Part shown: piece by piece, positions 11,528 to 21,845 of the stretch
Layout of the letters: every line of letters starts with the position of its first letter
Numbering within the stretch: the stretch's first letter is position 1
NCBI RefSeq assembly: GCF_008831285.2
Contig: NC_045139.1
Span: 9,396,204-9,460,203, forward strand
Source of the DNA: Nymphaea colorata
Taxonomy: Eukaryota > Streptophyta > Magnoliopsida > Nymphaeales > Nymphaeaceae
DNA: 64,000 bases
Direction of reading: 5' to 3'
Made by a program: the position numbers and the translations under genes
Notes under the pieces: model-generated
Seen by the model: the letters and a program-made list of their open reading frames with translations, nothing else
The model's database searches: none
Told to the model about the DNA's origin: nothing

Positions 11528-12615
11528 TCATTGAGGAGAACTAAGGTCGAATTTGGGAATAGCTCCAATTGTTGCATGCACAAAGACCATCTTTTGCTTT
11601 TGAGAGAGTTGTCTCATACATCTATCAGCATAATAATCAGTTATGAAATAGGGGCCCAAGAATGTAGTACGCCCATGAGGATGGTGAGTGTAACAAGGTG
11701 GGCCCTGACAATGATCACAATAGTCCCAAATGATCTCATTTCCATCTAACTCCTCAATCAAACAGCGGTGTTATTCTAAAATTGTCAATGTTCCATCAGT
11801 GTTTCTGAATAGACTAGCTTGGGGTCCCGCATGCTTGAGAAACCACCATTGCAAAGTATATGTGCATCCTTCTATGAAGTCAATATCTCCAATGGTGAAA
11901 TGGGTGAGTCCTCGGTAAAGGAAAGTTAAGGTTGTCATTGCTACTGACAAGTGTCGGGTCCCACTATGCCCCCAAACTTGAAAAAATTGGCCAATACGAA
12001 CATCTAGGAGGTCACTTCCATTGGTGAAAAGAGTCACTCCTACTGTGCAAAGCATCATCCAATGTTTAATTCTTCTTATGACTTTCTGAAGTAAAGTTGA
12101 TGATTCAATATAGGCTTCAAATTATTCATACAAATTTTTCATGTTGATGCTTTGATTTTCATGGTTTTCTACTAAAGGCCAAGTTTTTTATCCAGTAAAG
12201 TGAGCAATGAGGTCATTTGCATTGTCCTTGGTTGGGTTCATAAGGAATTGTTTTTCCAATAGATCATTTGGGTCACAAGTTGGGGTAGGGAGGTCTAGTA
12301 TTTCGGTAAATTCATCTAGTAATATTGTCATTTCTCTCCATGAAAACCAAAAAGAGGAGGTCATAGGGTTCCAACCCTCGGTGATTGATGTACCAAATTT
12401 CCATGAACTGACTGCATTCCTCCAGCTGCCACAGTCTCTAGCCCACATTCTTCAAAGTAAGAAGGAAACATCCGAGAGAAGGTGGGATGCCAAGACCGAT
12501 ACCATTCGGGAGCCAAAGGTTTAGACTCAAGAGAGATGTAAGTAGACCATTTGGGTCCTTCTCCAAAGAGGATATGATCATAAGGGAATGTGACACCATG
12601 TTGGAAAGAATACAT
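11528..12615 (-). pseudogene. Tat/Ogre-type ORF1 upstream of gag, resembling a plant mobile domain
   Basis: Several minus-strand frames line up in order: 12615-12361, 12448-12188, 12058-11771 and 11761-11528. They contain WNPMTSSFWFSWREMTILLDEF and a following ILDLPTP, close to the pattern W.P.T.TFH...GE.TITL.DV..LL.LP of plant mobile domain proteins and Ogre ORF1. A later piece with TTLTFLYRGLTHFTIGD and WFLKHAGP resembles the second half of that domain. Frames are broken at least three times. Its role is unknown in the family; the element order (ORF1, gag, pol) matches Ogre-like elements. Confidence 0.6.
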
Positions 12616-13360
12616 CTCGAATGATGACTCTAAATGATAAAGATTGAATTAGTGAAAAGATTGACTAGGTTGACCAAGACAACGTGAAGTAGAGGTTTGC
12701 AATGAGGTTGTAAAACATCACAAGGTTTTATGCACATCCATATATCATTTGAAATAATTTTCGTAGCAAATGGGTATAGGTAGCTAATTGAGATAATTTT
12801 GTGTCACGATAGTCCAATATCAAGTTATGCTTATGGTACTAATGAGGTGGCTTTTCGTAGCAAATGGGTATAGGTAGCTAATTGAGATAATTTCGTAGCA
12901 AATGGGTATAGGTAGCTAATTCTTCCATAGGCAACTAAGGGTAGGGTTTTATCAACTTCTCCTTGATCGCTCGTCAATATACTACAAATTACCACTCATG
13001 GTACTAATGAGGTGGCTTTTCCGCCCAAGACCAAGCCCGGCAACATGATGATCAGGACCAATAGGGATGAGAAATTTTGATATATGAAAAATCATGTAAA
13101 ATGAGTTGTCTCTAATGCAATGTTGCCTAAGATGGTGATTGAAATAAAGAGCAAACATTGTTTTCAAACAAATCTTAAATTGAGGAGGGTTATATTTGAT
13201 ATTAGATCTAAGTGAACATGATTGATCCTCCTCAATTAGTCATATATGCAAGATAGCAAACATAATCACCAAGCAATGCAATGAAGTACCATTGGGGTCA
13301 ATATGTGAAATGTTCAAGTTAGTAAAAATGCATCAATTATAACCATAGCCAAACGATGAT
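12616..13360. other. leader of the Tat element with short repeats
   Basis: I see no gene between ORF1 and the primer binding site. The stretch GCAAATGGGTATAGGTAGCT occurs three times (near 12769, 12859 and 12899), a local duplication of about 40-90 bp. Confidence 0.55.
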
Positions 13361-13380
13361 GGGTCCAATCACGGTCGCCA
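13361..13380 (-). other. primer binding site of the Tat element
   Basis: On the minus strand TGGCGACCGTGATTGGACCC begins two bases after the 5' LTR end (...GCAAACA). TGGCGAC matches the start of primer sites I know from Ogre-like elements, which use a tRNA-Arg primer; the tRNA assignment is inference. Confidence 0.65.
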
Positions 13381-13382
13381 TC

Positions 13383-14492
13383 TGTTTGCATCCCCAAAAT
13401 TTTTGGTATTTAGAGTGCTCCAGAAAAATGAGATTTTTATTTGAAAATAAAAGAGAAATGAACTCGCCCGTCGGTACGAGAATCAAACGTTCCTGGCGCC
13501 TTTACCGGGGGTAATCAATCCAAGGGCTATGTTTATTATTGATGCATTTCATTTTGGCTTAAACATCTTTTCTATATGCGGTGTAGAAGAATATTGGGAG
13601 TTTGATGTTTCAAACTTTTGAAAGGTTATTGAACAATTGCTTGAGAATGTAAAAAATTTTGATGAAAACTAGAGTTGAGAAATCTTTTAAATATCATTTG
13701 AAAAGCTTGGGGAATCACCTTGAAGTCATTTTAGTGTTCTTTTAAGACTTTAAGTAGGCTTGAAATTTTGCTTTAATTCGGTTACTACCTACTTAGAGCT
13801 CATCTCATCTTGCTTAAATTCTTTTAAAGATGTGTTTGTGCTCATTTGTGATATTGAGTGGAAGTGAATGCATGGATGCATCAATCCTAAGATGAATGAA
13901 AGAAAAATGACACATTCCTCCCACAACATTCATGTAAGACATTCCTACCAAAACATACATCTAAGATTTTGTTTTTATAGTTATCATATATAAGAAAGAA
14001 AAGTTTTTAAAAATGGATTGGGATTGTAGGTCATCAAGCATGAATCAAATATTGGGTCATTACTTGAGTTGTGGTCTTAATGAAGTCAGTAAATGAAAAT
14101 GATCTTGGAGAAGAAAGTCCAAAAAAATGCAAAAGATGATATATTTGATTGTAAGAAAAATTAGAGAATGGGAAAGAGAAAAAAATCTTGAAAATCACAA
14201 AATCAAAGATTTAAAAGGAAGAAAGATATGCTTTTGTACACGCATACACATATACATATATATGTATATCTATATACATATAGATACATATATGTAAGTC
14301 TATGAAAATGAGGTTTGAATTTGCGTAGGCCAGAAAAATGAAGCTTTTAAAAGAAAGAGAGAAAGAGAGGGCAGTAGAAAAGATGCACATACATGTGTAT
14401 ATACTATCACATATACACATATATGAAAGATTGTAAAAACTTCATTGATTTGAATAAAGAGAAAGATTTTAGAGGAAAAGAAATGGAGAAGG

Positions 14493-14542
<50 letters not shown>

Positions 14543-15046
14543 TTATAAAAGAAATTTGTAGATGAAGACATTTGACTTGAAAAGAGAAAAAGATTCTAGA
14601 TAGAGAAAGTAAGAGATTCATATATATATATGCATTCATATTTATACAAAAATTTTCAACAGAGATATGTAAACATACAGATAGAATCATCATGTGCACA
14701 TAAATGTATATCACATGTATGTACATGTATGTCTTCATGAGTCTAAAGATAAGTTAAATCATATGACTTCAAGTTTGATATAGGCCGGAGGGGTGCTTGT
14801 ACTCGTACAAGAGCCAAAGCTAAGTCTCTAAAGCCATATTAGAAAGTAATCTTTTGAAAATATTTTGGAAAACATGGAAAATAGTTATTTCATTAGTTGC
14901 AAGGGAATATGTTTCTTCCACCGTTTGGTATGAAAAAAACTCAAACCACACGATAAGGTACTCACCAGGGTTTCTAATCGGTCGATTAAAAGGAAACTAA
15001 TGCGAAATGATATGAAAATGAGGGAGAGAATACTCAAGGAAGGAAT

Positions 15047-15085
<39 letters not shown>

Positions 15086-16653
15086 GGAGAGAGAGGGAGC
15101 ATGATAGGGGAGAAAGAGAGAGCATGATGGAGTGAAGGAGAGAAAAAATATTATGTAAATAGAGATAGAACATGTGGTAACTATGAAATGATATACCATT
15201 TCATCTTTGTATGCTCCCGGTGCACTCAAGCATAACTTCTTATCTCTAAAATAAAGACAATGTCACATTTAATGAAATAGAAAACATGATTTAAGCTTGA
15301 AATGAAAGATCATTTATCTTTCCTTGCTCCCGGTGCACTTGAGCATAACCTATTGTCTCTAAAATAGGGATTGATTGCTATCTCCTTTGGCCACGAGGAG
15401 ATGAAGATGAGAAGAACATGAAAAATGAAAGAAAATGTCTTATTTAATAAAATAGAAAGCATGATTTAAGTTTGAAATGAAAAATCATCTCATCTTTCCA
15501 TACCCCCGGTGCACTTGAGCATAGCCTCTTGTCTCTAAAACAGAGATTGAGTGCTATCTCTTTTGGCCATGAGGAGATGAATATGAGAAGAAAATAAAGA
15601 GAACAACAACCAAACTATATTCAAGAAAAAGAAATGGCAATAATAACAAGAACATATTAATAAAGAGAAAGAACAATAACAACACTATAATCAAGAAAAG
15701 AAAGAACATGATTTAATCATGGAATGGAAGATTATCTCATCTTCTTATGCTCCCGGTGCACTCGAGCATAACATCTTGACTCTAAAATAGAGAGTGAGAG
15801 CTATCTTCTTTGGCCATGGGGAGAGGAAGAAGAGAGGGAAATGAAGAATGAAAGAGGTGAGATATTGATTACATACCTCTAGTGAGAATAGCTTTTAGAA
15901 AAATGAACACCTTAGCTTGAAAATCCCCTTGAGTGAAGCTACAAGATGATGCCTCCAAGAGGGTTGTGGCTTGCTCTAAGTTAGAAAGAAATGAAAAGAG
16001 GAAGAAGGAGAGAGAGAGAGCTCAAGAGAAACTCTAAGTCTTCAAGTGACAATACAATAGAGTTTCTCCCAAGGGTCAATTTTGCCCAAGAGGGGGGAAG
16101 TGAGAGGTATTTATAGAGGATTTTGTAGCCAAAAGCCAAAATTTAATTTTTTTTTTTTGTAAAAGACTAAAATCGCCCTCTAAAAGGAGGCTTATTTATC
16201 AAAAGAAAGGGAAAATGGTTCTTGTTTACAAAGAAAGACCAAAGTCGCCCTCTAAAAGGAGGTTCTTTGTCAAAAAGGAGGGGCAAATGGGTATTGTTTA
16301 CCAAAAAGACCAAAATCGCCCTCTAAAAGGAGATTCTTTGTCCAAAAAGAGGGACAAACGGGTCTTGTTTACCAAAAAGACCAAAATCATGCTCTAAAAG
16401 GAGGTTCTTTGTCAAAAAGGTGGGGCAAATGGGTCTTGTCCACCAAAAAGACCAAAATCAACCTCTAAAATGAGGCTTTTTTGTCAAAAGGAAGAACAAA
16501 TGGGTCTCAAATGCTTGATTTGGATTTGAACTTGGGTTTTTGGATCTAATTTGGATTTAGACTGTGGCTTTGGACTAATTTAGATCTAAAAATTGGGTTT
16601 TGTGTTTTTAATAAAAGAGGACATTCTTTTTGAACAAATTTGGGGTGATTATA
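13383..16653 (-). repeat. 5' LTR of the Tat element (3271 bp)
   Basis: This copy is collinear with 1340-4775 throughout, including both internal repeat blocks (about 15190-15850 and 16140-16505). It ends GATTATA instead of GATTACA. It has an expanded (TA)n run at about 14495-14535 and lacks part of the first ~170 bp repeat, which explains the shorter length. In minus-strand sense it would carry the promoter; no reliable TATA call is possible in such AT-rich DNA. Confidence 0.93.
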
Positions 16654-16658
16654 CACTC
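16654..16658. repeat. target-site duplication CACTC, right
   Basis: This is the perfect match of 1335-1339. Gypsy A integrase sequence resumes immediately after it. Confidence 0.95.
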
Positions 16659-17400
16659 CTTTGAGGTTGGGATGAATGTAGCATACTTAGAGAATCGATC
16701 CACAACCACAAAGATAGAGTGGAGTCCATCTATTCTTTGGACCTCACAATGAAGTCCATGGATACCTTTCCCATGGACACTTTGGAATAGAAGGAGGTTC
16801 AAGTAGGTTAGCCATCTTTTGATTCACTCCCTTGTCCTATTGACAGATGAGGCACGTCTTCACATATGTCTCCACATCATTTTGCATTTGTGGTTAGTAG
16901 TAGCCACGTTCAAGTAGGGCTAGAGTACGCTCCTTACCAGGATGGCTTGTCCACAAAGTGTCGTGGCACTCATCATTAGCTCTCGTCAAAGATTTCTGTA
17001 TCTTGGCACAAATACCTGTCCACCTCAAGTGAGAAGGAGTCTATCTCGCAGCAAAAGTCTCCTAGTCTTGCCTATCTCAACCAAGGCAACTAGGTGCTTC
17101 GTCGTGGAGTCTTGCTGCATGTCTACATGAACGTGTCCAGAAGATCACCCGTTAATTGTACTTCAGAGGTCCCTGCCTTTGTGCCCGCAAGCTCCACCTT
17201 GCGACTCAGCGTGTCTAACATAACATTAGGTCTTCTTGCCTTGTACTCCAACACGATGTCAAACTCAGCTTGGGAGATAGGTTCTTGTCTGTCTAGAAGT
17301 AGCTTATGGTTACATTGTCAATCGTCAAGACGAACTAAGCTTCTAGTAGATAATGTCTTCATATGCAAAGGCAGTGCATGATTGTAGTCATTTCTAATTC
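16659..17400 (-). pseudogene. gypsy A integrase, catalytic and zinc-binding part
   Basis: On the minus strand FVVVDRFSKYATFIPTSK (about 16715-16660) is the second conserved block of the gypsy integrase core. Upstream of it a CLICQ-like zinc-binding end lies near 16850. The frame is broken many times up to about 17400. It continues the fragment at 342-1334 across the Tat insertion. Confidence 0.78.
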
Positions 17401-17429
17401 GTGCACAATATAGTGCCTTTCTCCTTCCT

Positions 17430-17717
17430 TCACTTTCGGCTCTCATATGCGATTGACTGACCTTCTTGCTTCAATACTTTGCCAATAGCAAAGTCAGATG
17501 CATCAGTGTGGACCTCCAAAAGCTTTAAGTGGTCAGGAAGCTTAAGTACAAATTCTCTCACAAGAGCTATCTTCAATCCTTCAAAAGCATCCTGGGCAGA
17601 TTGCATCCAAGAGCAAGCTGTGTTCGTCTTGACCAAGTCTGTTAGGGGTTCAACAATCAAAGAATATCCCTCGATGAACCATCTGTAATGATTGGTCAAT
17701 CGAAGAAATGACCACAA
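17430..17717 (-). pseudogene. gypsy A RNase H start / RT connection
   Basis: The 95-codon frame has FLRLTNHYRWFIEGYS, then a PLTDLVK block, FEGLKIAL, and EVHTDASDFAIGKVL, which holds the first catalytic Asp of RNase H (TDAS). This is the usual gypsy order after the RT thumb. Stops separate it from RT and from the rest of RNase H. Confidence 0.85.
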
Positions 17718-17749
17718 TTCAGATACTATAGTTGGTGGCTTTCACTCTT

Positions 17750-18503
17750 GGATGGCTCTCACCTTCCCTAGATCCATTCACAGTTGGCCATGCCCAACAA
17801 GATAACTGAGAAAGCAGATCTCTTGTTGGCCAAAGAGGCATTTTGTTTTTCACGTAAAAGATCATTCTCCTTTAATACTTGAAACACCACCCATAGGTGA
17901 CTGACATGGTTCTCTATTCTACCACTAAAGACCATAATATCGTCAAATTAGACTACCATGAACTGGTCAAGATGCGGGTAGAAGATCTTGTTCATTAATG
18001 TTGAGAAGGTAGCTGGGGCATTCGTCAACCCGAATGGCATAGCTAGGAATTCATAAGCACCAAAAGGAGTGGCACAAGTGGTCTTTGGTTCATCTCCTGC
18101 TACTATTCTGACTTGCCAGTAACTCGATCGAAGATCCAATTTTGATAAGATTTGTGCATTTCCTAATTGATTGAATAAGTCAGCAATGAGCGGCAATGGG
18201 TACTTGTTCCTGATCGTTACCTTGTTCAATGTACGGTAGTCTAACATAAGCACTTTGAGCCATCATGTTTCAGCTGGAACAACACAGGTGCTCTATAAGG
18301 AGCTTGGAGGGCCTGATGATCCCTCCCGCCAACATTTTGTCTAACTGACGTTGCCGTTCGCTCAGCTCTACAACACCCATCCGGTAAGGCGCCATGGCAG
18401 GTGGTTTTGCTCCTAAGACCAATTGGCTGGCGTGGTCCACTTCATGTCGAGTTAGCAGTAATTTGGGGAGTTCTGCAGGTATCATTTCTATAATTTCCTC
18501 CAT
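17750..18503 (-). pseudogene. gypsy A reverse transcriptase
   Basis: The minus-strand frame 18503-18270 holds the run-in (PYRMGVVELSERQRQLDKML, GGIIRPSK). The frame 18253-17948 holds [32 protein letters not shown] and [13 protein letters not shown] frameshift separates them near 18260. The YLDD box position (about 17945) reads with a stop just before FDDI, so the enzyme is dead. Confidence 0.88.
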
Positions 18504-18544
18504 GACAGGCGGAGCACCTCTAGGATTGAACCAGAGGAGAATGT

Positions 18545-20303
18545 AGTCTTGTTGTGATGTTTTTCTTTCCTCTCTTCTTTATCTCACCATGGCCATATGA
18601 GATAGTTCTCAATCTCTATTTTAGAGTCAAGAGGCTATGATCAAGTAGACCGAGAGGATGATAAGATGAGACGATCTTTCATTTTACGATTGAATCATGT
18701 TTTCTATCTTTCCTTGAATATTGCTTTGTTTTAAGATATTATCCATGCATAGTTATCTATATGTGAATGCACAGTGTTTCAGACTCTTCATTCTTACGCT
18801 AATTTTTGAGGTTTGGGCTTGTCCAACCTGGAAAAAACCCTCGCGAATATGTATATGTTAATATGCATTTGCATGTCATTTTGCGCTAGTTTCCTTTTTT
18901 AATCATCCTATTAAGAACCCAAATGAACATCTTATTATACGGTTTAGTTTTCTTCCATACCCAATAGTAGAAGAAAGATATTCCCTTGTAACAAACTAAG
19001 TAACTATGTTTTATATTCATATACTAAAAATATTTGAAATCATGCTTTCCAAAATATTTTCGAAAAACCCTTTCTAATATGGCTTTGGAGACTTAGCTTG
19101 AACTCTTACATGAGTTCAAGCTCCCCTTCGGCCTACATCAAACTTGAAGTCAGTTATTTTAAGCTATTTCTTGATTTCAAATCTCACGAAGACATGTATG
19201 TATATACATATTATATACACATATGTGCACATGATGATTCCCTTTATCCTTCTCTCTCTATGTTTTCATGTTCTATTTTACAAATTTTCATATACACATG
19301 AATGTGTATATATATGTGTTCTATTTTCTCTCTCTTGAATCTTTTATTCAAGACAAATATCTTCTCTTACGAAATTTCTTATACATACACATATATACGT
19401 ATGTATCTCTTCTCCTTTAAAATCTCTCTTTCCCTTCAAATTAATACCCCTTTTCTTTTAAACTTTCATATGTATGTACATATGATGGTATGTACACATA
19501 TAGGCATGTCTTTCTCTATCTCTCTCTCTTTATTTTCATGAGAGTATTTCATCTCTTTTATTCTTTTAACATTTTCCTCTGATGATCTTTTTATTTACCG
19601 ACTTGATCGAGACAAAAAATCAAGTAATGACCCAATATTGGATTTATGCTTGATGGTCCACAACCCCAATCCATTTTCAAAAACTTTTCCTTGTTATATG
19701 CGATAGTTATCAAAATAAAAATCTTAGATGTATGTTGTAGTAGGAATGTTTTTAGATGAATATTATGATAGAAATGAATGATTTTTACTTTTAATCATAT
19801 AGGATCAATGCACTCATGCATTTACACTCACTTGATATCACTTATGATCACAAACACTTCTCCAAATGAATTTAAGGAATATAAGAATCTAACTAGGTAG
19901 TAACCAAATTAGAGAAAAATCTCAAACCTACTTAAAGTGTTAAGAGAAAGCAAAAATGACTTCAAAATGATTTTCTAAGTTTTCTAAATGATATTTACAA
20001 AGATTTTCCAATTCTAGTTTTCCCTAAAATGTTTTACATTCGCAAGTAATTCTTCAAGAACCTTTTTGAACGTTTGAAACATCAAACTTTCAATATTCTT
20101 CTACACCACATATAGAAAGATGTTTAAGCCAAAATGAAATGCATCAATCATAAACATAGCCCTTGGATTGATTACCCCCCATAAAAGTGCCGGGAACGGT
20201 CGATCCTCGTACCGATGGGCGAGTCCCTTTATCTCATTTTCAAAATAAAACTCATTTTTTTAGAGCACTCCAAAACCAATACTAATTTTTTGGGATGCAA
20301 ACA
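18545..20303 (+). repeat. truncated, inverted LTR of the Tat family
   Basis: The sequence is the reverse complement of the start and middle of the long LTR. It ends GGGATGCAAACA at 20303, preceded by the GTACCGATGGGCGAGTCCCTT block found in opposite orientation near 1416-1436. About half of the LTR (the part with the ~68 bp repeats) is missing at its left end. It is not a simple piece of the 1340-16653 element because it is inverted and diverged. It interrupts gypsy A between RT and gag; the protease region of A is missing here. Confidence 0.88.
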
Positions 20304-21400
20304 ACTCTATATGTAGGCTTCATCCTCTGTCCCTGCACAACATAATCAGATTGCTTGGAAGAGCTGGCCTGGTTGCTCTTGACATTTGGGCATTTTCACA
20401 CAAAGTGATTCTTACTACAATGCCAGCACTTCAATCTTGGTGGTGATCGGAAAGGCTTATATGTGTTGCCATTTCATCCACTTTCACCATTATTCTTCTT
20501 GATAGTTGCACTATTGTTTCCCTTTTCTACTTGTGCAGTTCTCCGGTTGTTTCTACCATTTCTGAAGTTGTAGGGCTTATACTTGAACTTCGGCTGCCTT
20601 GATGTATCAACCAAGTGTTCGACCATTACAATAGTTGATCCACCAACGACTGTAATCCATTCATATAGTGGAATAGTTGATCCTCGTTACACATTCTAGA
20701 AATTTCAAGCATCTTTGCCATGAACATTTGTACATAATCATAGATCAATCTGGTCATGTCGTCGTCTTGTCAGATACTCTATGTCTTTGGGAAGGAAATA
20801 AACACGCATTCCATGATTGAATTTCTCCCAAGCGTCGATAGTGCAAAGGCAACTCTCGACATCACTCTTCTGCCTTTGCCACCACAGCATGGCCTCATCC
20901 ATCAGAAACATTGAGGCGGTCGTGATCTTCATGTCATCATCAAAAATATGGTTCATCTTGAGGTACTATTTGAGATGATAAAGGAAGTTCTCGAATTTCT
21001 TAGCATTTCAAACACTGTTATACTTCTTCAGTTCATGAACTTACATATGAGGTGCAACACCTACACCTTCGGCTTCACCCCCTCTGGCAAACCGATTTTT
21101 TAGAGTACTATTTCGCATCCTGAGGACTTGCATCTCATCCTCCATCTCAGCTAAATGAGCTAGAACTTCTCCCAACTGAGAGATCATATGGTCCTGATTC
21201 TGATTTGTCCCAACATTGTACTGTTGAAAGCTCCCTGCAGCTTTGGTTATTGAATGATTTAAGGAGACAATGGTTGTCTCGATCGCAACCAGCGAGCTTC
21301 TATTCCTCCATTGGTCCACTCGTCATGTGCTTCTTTTGTTGTCAAGTCTGTACTCATCCGCTATAAAATTGGGTTCATCTGCAGCCATGTGGCCACTAAT
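20304..21400 (-). pseudogene. gypsy A gag
   Basis: The minus-strand frame 21319-21041 is the N-terminal part (a coiled-coil-like stretch around QLGEVLAHLAEMEDEMQVLR). The frame 20956-20738 is the gag core (ASMFLMDEAMLWWQRQ, AWEKFNHGMRVYFLP). Near 20430-20390 a zinc knuckle CWHCSKNHFVWKC is visible. Stops separate the parts. Confidence 0.82.
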
Positions 21401-21471
21401 AGCAGCCAGTCGTCAGATAGCTTAAGACTGCTTTAGATCCCCGCACCCCACCATGCCAAATGATTGGTCCG

Positions 21472-21845
21472 TGTGGCACGGCGATAGCTCCTTTGCGTAA
21501 GCCTAAAAGGGCTCAAGAGTGCGCAAGAGACTTGAGAACAGAAAGGGCATGCAAAAATCAAAGATTGCAAGGAAATGGAGGGATGCTATTGCAATGGGCA
21601 TAAATTGCATTGATCACAAGAGCAATGTAAGCAAAGAGGTTTGAAAAGAAATCTGAACTTTATTTATGTAGGATGGTTGAGACCTCCTATAGGATTCCAA
21701 TGCCAACCACTCCAAACACAGAATCCCCAACATACACTTGGGACCGGTGGGAGGCTGCTCCATTATAGATAAACAAAAGCATAAACCAAAAACATTGTAA
21801 ACAAAATGGAAAGTAAGCAAAAATAGATTCAGACATAGGGGAACA
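21472..21845 (-). repeat. 5' LTR of gypsy element A (374 bp)
   Basis: It starts TGTGGCACGGCG on the plus strand and ends GGGGAACA. It matches 1-341 and both LTRs of element B. The length equals the B right LTR (374 bp). The bases right of it (AATATCATTTTTCAAA) are the same as right of the B LTR. Confidence 0.82.

Larger units (their letters stand above)
1340..16653 (-). mobile_element. complete Tat-lineage Ty3/gypsy retrotransposon with very long LTRs
   Basis: This 15.3 kb element is read on the minus strand. Its order is 5' LTR (13383-16653), primer binding site (13361-13380), leader, ORF1 (12615-11528), gag, zinc knuckle, protease, reverse transcriptase, RNase H, a second RNase H, integrase, polypurine tract and 3' LTR (1340-4775). 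LTR ends are TG...CA at the 3' LTR, and 5-bp CACTC duplications flank it. Two RNase H domains and an extra ORF before gag are known for the Tat/Ogre/Retand lineage. All reading frames are broken, so it is non-autonomous now. Confidence 0.92.

Noticed and set aside
19098-19541. Overlapping plus-strand frames with hydrophobic stretches
   Set aside because: They lie in the inverted LTR fragment, are low-complexity, and are not conserved in the other LTR copies.
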